Source: Spirogloea muscicola (lineage: Eukaryota > Streptophyta > Zygnematophyceae > Spirogloeales > Spirogloeaceae). Taken from it: DNA of 10,057 nt. Both the position numbers and the translations under genes were made by a program. This document shows positions 1 to 10,057 of the stretch, piece by piece. Within the stretch, counting starts at the first letter, position 1. Each line of letters begins with the position of its first letter. The stretch is from positions 633,288-643,344 of the forward strand of contig WELB01000043.1 of assembly GCA_009602725.1 (NCBI GenBank), in the 5' to 3' direction. The notes under the pieces were generated by a model. It was not told the origin of the DNA and searched no databases. It worked only from the letters and a program-made list of their open reading frames with translations.

Positions 1-75
<75 letters not shown>
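1..75. repeat. Poly(A) tract at the left edge
   Basis: Seventy-five consecutive A residues fill the left edge, and the last A is also the first base of the reductoisomerase ATG. There is therefore no visible 5' UTR, promoter or upstream genomic sequence. A tract of this length on the sense strand directly before a start codon is unusual, and a second tract of 96 A closes the right edge. Retroposition does not explain it, because the adjoining gene keeps all its introns and the tract is at its 5' end. A library or assembly artefact is the simplest reading. Confidence 0.95.
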
Positions 76-4158
<4,083 letters not shown>

Positions 4159-4369
4159 GCCCGAAGGACCTCCTCTGTGCTAGCCGGATATAGAGTTGGC
4201 TACAGTGGACTCAAATACTTCAGCGTAATTAGCATGAAAGCTGATATCTTAAACAGTGAGTTCCACATCCTTCTCGAAAGATTTTGCAATGGGAAATCAT
4301 CTGGTCCATTTTGATGTTGTGACAGCTACGTGCTTCATACTTGGAAGCACACTGTCTCAGTGAGGCACG

Positions 4370-4374
4370 TGTAA
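4370..4374 (+). terminator. Candidate UGUAA polyadenylation signal
   Basis: TGTAA, the characteristic poly(A) signal of chlorophyte nuclear genes, occurs here for the first time after the stop codon. This gives a 3' UTR of about 230 nt (4159 to roughly 4388). No AATAAA lies between the stop codon and this site. The cleavage position is inferred, usually 10-20 nt downstream. Confidence 0.55.
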
Positions 4375-4389
4375 ATGCTGTGCCTTTAC

Positions 4390-5500
4390 TATCTGCTGAT
4401 ATTGTGGATCATTGCAATTGGGCGCATATGTTCCCTTACTCCGCAACCTTGTGTGTCCAGTGTGTATCAGACAGTGATAATGTCTTGTAGCCAGATGAAT
4501 GCCACATGCACGTTTGTGCGAATCATGCATGTTGCAAGGTCTCGCAGATTATGTGGGTCCTATATTCAAAGATAACATATAAACCCCTGTGATCTGCCAT
4601 GCAAAAATAACTTACTCGAGCAACGTTGCAAGTGCAAGTGGCAATTGGCATCACACGTGTTCAGCACAATTTGATGCTAGGAGTGAGGCAGATGCAATGA
4701 GTACTAGGTAGATTGTTCTGCCATGGCAAACAATTGTTTAATGATACCGAGCTAGGACTTGCACATGAGTCCCCTGCAGATTCCCCCAAACAGATACTGC
4801 TCTAGCTAGGGCTGAGGCTGTGCCGTCAGCCGAAGTCCGCTTGTCAGCTGCTTCAGAATCATTGATGGCGCTGCTGCAAGCATGGAACTCGGGTCCTAGC
4901 TCGACATCAGAGGGCTGAGCATGCTCCTGCTTCTTTTAGGAACTTAAACGGCTGATATGGCTTCATGTGATTCCATGACTTCTCTCTGCTAGCTCACAGA
5001 CACAAGCTACAATCAGAAATTGGATTTGATACCTTCCGCCTCTAAATTTGTCGTTGTGGCCTTCTCCACATTAAAAGATATCTGCATGCTGTCCAATATG
5101 CCCGTAGAAATGTCCAGAAGCAATCAGTTGCTGCTGCTTAAGGGAGGCACATGCATAGTCTACATGCTGAGGTGCCTTGCTCATTTGAAGACCATCACGA
5201 CCTTCCATTTGAAATTCTCCCGGCACCCACAATGCTCGCATCAAAAGCTGTGCCAAGCAGGCAACTATCCTTCTCTAGAGGTTCTGTACACTCTGCGCTT
5301 CAGCTTCACGCCAATGAAGCTGCAGGAATTTGTAAATAAAGAGCGTAAGGTACTTGTTGCTGTGCACCTGACTGGCGTACTTCTGCAGTGGACTGTGATC
5401 ATATCCATGGAGCTCATGTGCCCAAGTGCAGGTTGAAACAGGCTCAGTAGCCTATGGCTACAAATGGTCATGAATGTGGGCAAATATGACTGAACGCTCC
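4390..5500. other. Spacer of about 1.1 kb, no gene recognised
   Basis: Moderate-GC sequence like the introns upstream. The longest open frame (5020-5436, 138 codons) has an erratic composition, no recognisable motif, and a neighbouring frame of similar quality, so I do not call it. At 5331-5340 TGTAAATAAA combines a UGUAA and an AATAAA element, which could mark the 3' end of a plus-strand transcript, but I find no exon chain leading to it. An overlapping frame at 5151-5339 ends at the TAA inside this element and is slightly more protein-like, though a stop at 5139 blocks it upstream. Confidence 0.5.
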
Positions 5501-5502
5501 AA

Positions 5503-5988
5503 ATGCAGCGGTGCTCAGAAAGGGCGGAGAGATGGCAATGCCGGCGCACGTCAGGTCGGGCGCGTTCTGCACGGCGAGGTGGTATGTGCTGCTCAGGCGG
5601 AGGGAAGGAGGGAGTAAGCTCTTCCCAAGAAATCTTCCCAAGGGGGCGAGGCCAGCTCAGAAATTATGGACAATTTTCAAACGGCCCATATGTGCTAAGG
5701 GCCGGGTTACACCGGGTCGGTCGGCCGCGCCGAGGGGTACATGTCGCGTGTTGTATGGAATGACCGGCGTTTGCACTGGGCGCGGGGTCGATCGTGGTCG
5801 CACGCCACGACCGGGACGCCTTTTGCCCCCGTTAAGGAGCGGCGCCGTGTGCCACGAGGGTGGTCGGAACTGTGGTAAATATGGGCTAGCAGCCATTACT
5901 GCTATCCACCAGCTGCGGAAGTGTCGAGTGTCGGTTAAGCCGAGGCTGAGTGAGAGTGTCTACACAGCGGCTGGGAGCGGCGGGGGGC
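5503..5988. other. GC-rich stretch, no gene recognised
   Basis: Composition rises sharply in GC near 5500. A plus-strand frame is open over 5511-6011 (166 codons), but its product is Arg/Gly-rich without a motif and runs into the hairpin repeat at 5989, so it is probably a chance frame. TCTTCCCAAG is duplicated at 5620-5629 and 5633-5642. The stretch also holds one arm (5697-5726) of a separated inverted repeat whose partner is at 8169-8198. Confidence 0.55.
5697..5726 (-). repeat. Left copy of a 29-bp inverted dispersed repeat
   Basis: Read on the minus strand this begins GGCCGACCGACC and ends AACCCGGCCCT. It matches 8169-8197 on the plus strand at 28 of 29 positions. Both copies translate in their own orientation to ADRPGVTRP. 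The likeliest explanation is a shared piece of a repeat element, not a conserved peptide. Confidence 0.8.
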
Positions 5989-6067
5989 AAGAAGAAAGTG
6001 CGCGCCCATAGAGAAAAGGGGCTGGCAGAGGCCAGCCCGAAAAGAATGAATAAACTCCGAAGAGCCA
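5989..6067 (+). repeat. GGCTGG-hairpin repeat, copy 1
   Basis: Begins AAGAAGAAAG, has a perfect 8-bp stem GGGCTGGC (6019-6026) / GCCAGCCC (6031-6038) around AGAG, continues GAAAAGAAT and ends near GAGCCA. The order of blocks is that of the family: AAGAAGAAA, a C/G-rich block, the hairpin, CGAAAAGAATTGACAAGG, then AAGGGGCCA. It resembles the copy at 8537-8600 most closely in the stretch before the hairpin (catagaga...aggggctggc). Confidence 0.8.
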
Positions 6068-6140
6068 AGAAGATGCCGGAAAAGAAAAATGACACAGCTA
6101 GACACAAGACGACGCAACGGGAAACTCAGTAACCCCTGCC

Positions 6141-6216
6141 AAAAGAAAGCGCGGCCCAATCAACTGGTGGCTGTGAGAGGCCAGCCCAAAGGCATGGACA
6201 AGGTCTGAAGGAGCCA
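6141..6216 (+). repeat. GGCTGG-hairpin repeat, copy 2
   Basis: Begins AAAAGAAAGCGCGGCC, with hairpin arms GGCTG and CAGCC around TGAGAGGC, then GACAAGGTCTGAAGGAGCCA. It is nearly the reverse complement of the mobile copy at 8357-8446 across about 70 bases. Similar 16-bp sequences ending CAGTAACC occur before it (CAGTAACC at 6127-6134) and after it (6269-6276), spaced 142 bp. This suggests that copies 1 and 2 belong to a degenerate tandem array. Confidence 0.8.
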
Positions 6217-6445
6217 GATGGCGCAGAAAGCAAGGTACTAAGTGCTGAGACGGCAGCAAGGGGACTCCCAGTAACCTCTAGTCAGTAGATGCAAATCGGA
6301 ATGGCTAGCAGGCGGATAGTCGTCGCCCGGACGGAAGCCGGAGGCTGCTGCCAAAGCGCGGCCTGCGCGCAAGTGAACCGCGAAGGCAAGGGACCGCTGC
6401 AGACGTCTGCAGGTGACTGCGGGTCATCTGTCAGAGTCAGGTTAG
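6217..6445. other. Spacer before the retroelement fragments
   Basis: GC-rich stretch without a recognisable gene. It includes the second CAGTAACC (6269-6276). The open frame at 6289-6609 has no motif and overlaps the better supported frame of the following element. Confidence 0.5.
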
Positions 6446-7002
6446 CACTATGGCATCCTTGTGGAGGCTGGCTTCTCGGTGGCAGCCGAGAAATCCGCCG
6501 TCATGCCGCTCCAGCAACGGGCCGACGGTCTCCACCCTCGTCGCGTCGACCTTGTGGCCACCCCACCAGCCGGCGGGCCGCGTCGTCTCCTGGACGTGGT
6601 GACCACTGACCCATATGACCGCTCACACCCAGCCCAGTGTGCCACCAAGGCTGGGTATGCGGTAGCCTGCGCCCCTTGGGCCAAGGAGCTCAAACACACG
6701 CAGATCACTCGCGGGAAGACGAGTGCTTCCCGCTCGCCATTGATACGCACGGGGCGATGAGCGCTCGGGGGCTCGAGCTGCTCAATCAGCTCTCACGTCA
6801 CGTCATTGTCCGCCGCTATGCAGCCGGGTCGCTAGCGCAGGTGTAACGCATGCGCTTGGCCATCTCGCAGCAGAAGTCTCTGGCCCGCGCGCTGCACCTG
6901 CGTCCCGGCAGAGCCCTCGCTGCTGCCTCTGGCACCGGCCAGGGGACCCGCTTCCAGGAACCCAGTCTCTCTGACTTGAGGCTGCTTAGCAGAGGTTACT
7001 GA
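6446..7002 (+). pseudogene. Broken C-terminal fragment of a reverse transcriptase-like protein, copy A
   Basis: The first part is open in one frame from 6446 (LVEAGFSVAAEK, then RRVDLVATP, then LDVVTTD), and the alignment with copy B continues in another frame from about 6685 (FPLAIDTHGA, then LLNQLSRH). This implies a small frameshift near 6680-6690. A TAA at 6844-6846 follows AQV where copy B has Tyr, and homology resumes after it (RMRLAIS, ALHLRPGRALAAASG) to a TGA at 7000. The motif order D-V-x-T-T, F-P-L-A-x-D-x-H-G, then a run like QRLSVxLQR near the end resembles the region after the polymerase domain in non-LTR retrotransposon proteins of algae and other protists, which may carry a nuclease-like fold. 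The polymerase domain itself is absent. Family assignment comes from memory of the motif pattern. The paralogy with copy B is directly visible. Confidence 0.6.
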
Positions 7003-7057
7003 GTGCTTCGTAGCTGCTTAGTTTCTTTGTGTGCTTGTTTTTCTTAGTGCTTCCCCT

Positions 7058-7528
7058 GGCCCCTTCTCGCGCCGCGTCGACCGGGTGGCGTCCACGCCGG
7101 GCGGCGGCGCGCGCATCATCGCTGATGTGGTCACTACTGATGTGGTCGACCGCTCCAACCCGGGGCTCTCTGCCTCGCGGGCTGGCCACGCTGCGGCGAA
7201 GGCCGCTCGCAGCAAGGCGGCCAAAGACGCCGACCACCCGGCTGCAGATGAGTTCGTACCCCTGGCCGTGGACGTGCACGGGGCTCTCGGGTCCCAGTGG
7301 CTTGACCTGCTGGCCAAGCTTGCGCGGCACGCTGTGTCCCGCAGGCGCGGTGAGCCGGCTGACTTCAACGCCGCTGGCTCGTGGGCTCAGGTATATCGTA
7401 TGCGATTGTCCGTCTCCCTTCAGCGGTCCATGGCCCACGCCTTGCATCTGCGTGCTGGCCGTGCTCTCGCTGCGGCCTCCGGCTTTCGTCAGGGGGATAT
7501 CTTTCCGGCAGCTAGTCTGTCGGATTGA
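7058..7528 (+). mobile_element. C-terminal fragment of a reverse transcriptase-like protein, copy B (open)
   Basis: One uninterrupted frame to TGA at 7526, about 155 codons without a convincing start: the frame extends upstream to 7031 with no ATG in good context. Motifs in order are SRRVDRVAST, ADVVTTDVVDRS, an Ala/Lys-rich helix, DEFVPLAVDVHGALG, LLAKLARHAVSRR, QVYRMRLSVSLQR and ALHLRAGRALAAASG. It aligns along its whole length with copy A, including the terminal SLSD. Only the tail of a retroelement protein is present and no polymerase motif occurs anywhere in the window. An open frame in a fragment without a start points to a recent insertion or to GC-driven openness, not to a working gene. 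Confidence 0.6.
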
Positions 7529-7714
7529 GGCTCCTCACTCGTAACTACTGAATGGTCCATCCTCCCCCGTTCTGACATAGCATCTTCAGGCCCCTGCCAA
7601 GCTGCTTAGAGCTTTTTAGGCCCCTCCATAATTTGGCCCCTTCGAACCTTTGTCAATTCTTTTTCGGGCTGGCTTTTCACAGCCCTTGCCCCCATTGGGA
7701 GTGCCACTTCTTCT
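7511..7714 (+). repeat. Left arm of a large interrupted inverted repeat (element tail)
   Basis: Starts GCTAGTCTGTCGGAT over the end of copy B and continues through GAGGCTCCTCACTCGTAACT, the block GGTCCATCCTCCCCCGTTCT, and then hairpin repeat copy 3. The same order of blocks appears in reverse complement at 8201-8488, with a few indels and one clean 99-bp insertion. This marks 7511-7714 as a defined 3' tail that was duplicated in inverse orientation. Confidence 0.85.
7634..7714 (-). repeat. GGCTGG-hairpin repeat, copy 3
   Basis: Minus-strand copy, close to the copy at 8201-8280. Hairpin arms GGGCTG and CAGCCC, followed on the plus strand by TTGCCCCCATTGGGAGTGCC and CTTCTTCT. Together with the leader GCTGCTTAGAGCTTTTTAGG from 7601 it forms one unit of a tandem repeat. 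The next unit starts at 7789, a period of 188 bp. Confidence 0.85.
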
Positions 7715-7723
7715 CCCTCTCGT

Positions 7724-7768
7724 CCTTTGTTCTTTCTTTTTTGGGCTGGCTTTTGAAGCCAGCCCCTA
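7724..7768 (-). repeat. GGCTGG-hairpin repeat, partial copy 4 with the strongest stem
   Basis: Only the poly-pyrimidine block (CTTTCTTTTTTG) and the hairpin remain. GGGCTGGC (7743-7750) pairs perfectly with GCCAGCCC (7758-7765), and two further T-A pairs inside give a 10-bp stem with a 3-nt loop. Confidence 0.75.
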
Positions 7769-7821
7769 TCCTCAATGGCCCCTTCGTAGCTGCTTAGCGC
7801 TTTTTAGGCCCCTCCATCATT

Positions 7822-7899
7822 TGACCCCTTCGAACCTTTGTCGATTCTTTTCGGGCTGGCTACACAGCCCTTGCCCCCGTTGGGAGTGCCAATTCTTCT
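7822..7899 (-). repeat. GGCTGG-hairpin repeat, copy 5
   Basis: Second unit of the 188-bp tandem. The leader GCTGCTTAGCGCTTTTTAGG starts at 7789, and then CCCCTTCGAACCTTTGTC matches copy 3. The hairpin is GGGCTG-GCTACA-CAGCCC, followed by TTGCCCCCGTTGGGAGTGCC. After CTTCT the similarity stops. Confidence 0.85.
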
Positions 7900-8168
7900 G
7901 ATGGGCGAGCCCTTCTTCTCACTATCTAAAATTCTACCTACTAACCGTAGTGGTTAGAACCCCAAATCACAACAGAAACTGGAGAGGAGGTCCCGAGGAG
8001 GTCCCAGTTGCGACCAGCCCATACCCCGCCCCGGCCCCGCCCAGATATGGACAGCTGGCACCAACCCCCCAAAACCACGAAAATTCCAATACGCATCTGC
8101 ACGTGCAGGCAGCCTCGGCCTCCGTGGCAGCGACCCAATCCCCTTGACCCGGCGGTACAAAATATTAT
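7900..8168. other. Spacer inside the inverted repeat, no gene recognised
   Basis: The centre of the large inverted arrangement. GAGGAGGTCCC is exactly duplicated in tandem at 7984-7994 and 7995-8005, and CTGCACGTGCAG at 8097-8108 is a perfect 12-bp palindrome. Open frames on both strands (such as 7954-8265 minus) are Pro/Arg-rich and motif-free, and they run into the repeat at 8201. Confidence 0.55.
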
Positions 8169-8198
8169 GGCCGACCGACCGGGTGTAACCCGGCCCTA
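8169..8198 (+). repeat. Right copy of the 29-bp inverted dispersed repeat
   Basis: Plus-strand partner of 5697-5726. It contains the small palindrome CCGGGT-GTA-ACCCGG, which the left copy breaks with its single mismatch. It ends directly against hairpin repeat copy 6 (AAGAAGAAA at 8201), so the pair may mark the outer edge of a larger unit. Confidence 0.8.
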
Positions 8199-8200
8199 AG

Positions 8201-8280
8201 AAGAAGAAATGGCTCTCCCAATGGGGGCAAGGGCTGTGAGAAGCCAGCCCGAAAAGAATTGACAAGGTTCGAAGGGGCCA
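8201..8280 (+). repeat. GGCTGG-hairpin repeat, copy 6 (best complete copy)
   Basis: An 80-bp copy with every family block: AAGAAGAAA, CCCAATGGGGGCAAGGGCTG, hairpin arms GGGCTG and CAGCCC around TGAGAAGC, CGAAAAGAATTGACAAGG, TTCGAAGGGGCCA. It is the inverted counterpart of copy 3. Confidence 0.87.
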
Positions 8281-8488
8281 AACTACGAGCTAAGCAGCGA
8301 CTGCGGGGCCTGAAGAGGCTATGGCAGAACGGGGGAGGATGGACCGCTTAGTAGTTTCCTTAGCACTCCGACTCCTTCAGACCTTGCCCATTCTTTTGGG
8401 CTGGCCTCTCCCAGCCACCAGTTAATCTGGCCGCGCTTGCTTCTTTTTAGTAGTTACGAGTGAGGAGCCTCACATCCGACAGACTAGC
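8281..8488 (-). repeat. Right arm of the large inverted repeat, interrupted by an insertion
   Basis: With 8201-8280 this is the reverse complement of 7511-7714. Landmarks are AGAACGGGGGAGGATGGACC at 8327-8346 and AGTTACGAGTGAGGAGCCTC near 8453-8472, then ATCCGACAGACTAGC to 8488. The end corresponds to the stop region of copy B, so this is the tail of a third, inverted retroelement copy whose coding part is lost or too decayed to see. Confidence 0.8.
8348..8455 (-). mobile_element. 90-bp hairpin repeat inserted between 9-bp target-site duplications (copy 7)
   Basis: TTAGTAGTT occurs at 8348-8356 and 8447-8455, enclosing 90 bp (8357-8446). The inverted counterpart at about 7541-7560 has one copy of the site (TCAGTAGTT in the same orientation) and no insert, so filled and empty sites are both in the window. 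The insert is a minus-strand hairpin repeat (GGCTGG-CCTCTC-CCAGCC stem) closest to copy 2. It has no terminal inverted repeats that I can see, and on the minus strand it begins AAAGAAGCAAGCGCGG. A 9-bp duplication fits Mutator-like non-autonomous elements, but the missing terminal repeats leave a short retroposed (SINE-like) element possible. Confidence 0.85.
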
Positions 8489-8536
8489 CGCCCTAAGAGC
8501 GGCCTACAGATGGAAGGCCTGGCGCCGCCGGCGCCG

Positions 8537-8600
8537 GAGAATTGCTCGCCCTCATAGAGAGGAGGGGCTGGCAAAGCCAGCCGAGGCTTGTGACGGAGGC
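8537..8600 (+). repeat. GGCTGG-hairpin repeat, copy 8
   Basis: GGCTGGC (8566-8572) pairs perfectly with GCCAGCC (8576-8582) around AAA. The preceding block (GCCCTCATAGAGAGGAGG) matches copy 1. The part after the hairpin has diverged. Confidence 0.7.
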
Positions 8601-8680
8601 AGAAAGACGAGGGGGCTGGGGGCGGGCGGATTGAGCTATCCGGGGGGGCGGGCTAGGAGAAAACGCAAGTAGTAATATTG

Positions 8681-8720
8681 ACGGACGGCTGTGAATGCCA
8701 GCCGGGTGCGATCAGAGGGA
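8681..8720 (+). repeat. GGCTGG-hairpin repeat, weak copy 9
   Basis: Only the hairpin is clear: CGGCTG (8686-8691) and CAGCCG (8699-8704) around TGAATGC. The outer pair has changed on both sides from G-C to C-G relative to other copies, which keeps the pairing. The flanks are too diverged to align with confidence. Confidence 0.45.
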
Positions 8721-9217
8721 AAGAAGAAGCGCGGTGCTCATGAACTGAAGGGAGGCCCTAGTCAAGCAAAAAAACCGCAGCTCAGGCTAAAGCTAGTGCA
8801 AAAGTTAGGGCTACATGAAGCGAAGCCCTATGCTAAGGGGGGGTAAATTCACAGCACGAATCAGGACAAACAGCTCTTCCGTGTGAGGTGAGTGAGGCAA
8901 TGGCTACAAGTCAAGCTGGTGGCCTGACTTAGAGCGCGCCCAGCATGCTGATGAGTAGCCAAATCTGGCGGCGCTGGAAACCTAGCAAAAGCCGCCTTCT
9001 CTGACATGCAACTAATGCGTGCAGAATGCTACTATGCCCCAAGCTGGCCCCCCGGACTGTGACAACGTGCGTCCACCAGCTCCTGGAGGAGGGAGGACCA
9101 ATGCTTTTGTAGCCGGCATGCTTGTCCAGAGCGCAAGTGGTCTCCATGGGGTGGTCCTTTTGATGCCTCTCCTGTTTAGGAAGAAGCACGTCCACAACAG
9201 GGAAGGAAGCTCCTCCA
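8721..9217. other. Spacer of about 500 bp, no gene recognised
   Basis: No open frame with protein-like features on either strand. TAGGGCT (8806-8812) and AGCCCTA (8824-8830) form a 7-bp stem with an 11-nt loop. The stretch after 9130 has faint similarity to later repeat flanks (GAAGCTCC, CACAAGAAG). Confidence 0.5.
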
Positions 9218-9277
9218 CAAGAAGTAGATAACTGTGATGGCCAGCTCAAAAAGGAAAGACAAGGTGTGGAGGGGCCA
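9218..9277 (+). repeat. GGCTGG-hairpin repeat, degenerate copy 10
   Basis: Recognised by CACAAGAAG, TGATGGCCAGCTC, then GACAAGGTGTGGAGGGGCCA, which matches the 3' block of copy 6 (GACAAGGTTCGAAGGGGCCA) at 17 of 20 positions. The hairpin arms are eroded. Confidence 0.65.
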
Positions 9278-9383
9278 GAAAGACGAAAAAGAAAGTGCTC
9301 TCCAATGTCCAGAAAGCGTAACACACTTAAGGAAGCAAGCAAGTACCACGAGTGGCTGCTCAACCACCCCTAGCCAACAGTCA

Positions 9384-9450
9384 CAAGAAGGAGATGGTGG
9401 ATGTGCGCGGCCAGCCCAACAAGAAAGGACAATGTCAAGGCGGAAGCTCC
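9384..9450 (+). repeat. GGCTGG-hairpin repeat, degenerate copy 11
   Basis: CACAAGAAGGAG, then GCGCGGCCAGCCCAACAAGA, then GGACAATGTCAAGG follow the order of family blocks. The left hairpin arm is not preserved. Confidence 0.55.
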
Positions 9451-9455
9451 AACAC

Positions 9456-9576
9456 AAGAAGAAGCCCTTCCACATGGGGCGATGGCTGTAGAGGGTCAGC
9501 CCAAAGAGAATGTCCTTCTCCATTATCCTTGGGCTGGCCTTTCAAAGCCATCCCCCTTTTGGAGCACTTCTCTTTT
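9456..9576. repeat. GGCTGG-hairpin repeats, copies 12 (+) and 13 (-), facing each other
   Basis: Plus copy from AAGAAGAAGCCC (9456) through CCACATGGGGCGATGGCTG and TCAGCCCAAAGAGAATG. Minus copy from TGTCCTTCTCCATTATCC (9511) through GGGCTGGCCTTTCAAAGCC to about 9576. The AGCCCAAAG and CCTTGGGCT segments pair with one mismatch, so the pair forms a longer imperfect hairpin. Confidence 0.65.

Positions 9577-10057
<481 letters not shown>

Noticed and set aside
5020-5436. 138-codon plus-strand open frame downstream of the gene
   Set aside because: Composition is irregular, no family motif is visible, and an overlapping frame is equally plausible. Nothing supports either as coding.
5511-6011. 166-codon plus-strand frame, Arg/Gly-rich
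   Set aside because: GC-rich DNA keeps frames open by chance. The frame crosses the dispersed 29-bp repeat and enters a hairpin repeat at 5989.
7601-7899. Regularly spaced repeats resembling a CRISPR array
   Set aside because: Too few and too long units, diverged from one another, mixed orientations across the region, a eukaryotic context and no cas genes.
7943-8020. tRNA-like box A (TAGTGGTTAGAACC), possibly a tRNA-derived SINE head
   Set aside because: No convincing box B, acceptor pairing or anticodon stem follows. It could be a chance match or a fully decayed relic.
7954-8265. Recurrent peptides such as LFGLASHSPCPHW in frames over several repeats
   Set aside because: They arise from translating copies of the same hairpin repeat in various frames. 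Frames break at repeat edges, so this is not a protein family.

Overview
The window reads as nuclear DNA of a green plant-lineage eukaryote, most likely a green alga (Chlorophyta). The evidence is one intron-rich gene for a plant-type, plastid-targeted enzyme, a UGUAA-type poly(A) signal behind it, short introns of about 150-400 bases, and degraded retroelement pieces of a kind common in algal genomes. I cannot name the species. The sequence begins with 75 A and ends with 96 A, which suggests a whole contig capped by homopolymers rather than a slice of a chromosome.

Layout. 75-4158 (+) is a complete 11-exon gene for ketol-acid reductoisomerase (acetohydroxyacid isomeroreductase), the second shared enzyme of valine, leucine and isoleucine synthesis. 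The spliced product is 546 residues with a short transit peptide and every catalytic residue I could check. Nine of ten introns are phase 0, and intron 5 has a GC donor. The likely poly(A) signal is at 4370. About 4390-5500 is moderate-GC spacer with no gene I can defend. From about 5500 composition becomes GC-rich and the rest is repeat territory.

Repeat territory. At 5989-9576 there are about a dozen degenerate copies, on both strands, of a roughly 80-90 bp repeat with a central GGGCTG...CAGCCC-type hairpin. One copy (8357-8446) sits between 9-bp direct repeats, in a site whose empty version survives inverted at about 7541-7560, so it moved as a unit. Between the copies lie two tandem fragments of what looks like the C-terminal end of a non-LTR-type reverse transcriptase (6446-7002 broken, 7058-7528 open). 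A third, inverted copy of the tail of that element is at 8201-8488. The final kilobase holds more degenerate repeats, a polypurine/GA tract and the terminal poly(A).

Only the reductoisomerase is an evident working gene. The strongest candidate for something undescribed is the hairpin repeat family and its association with the tail of the retroelement.
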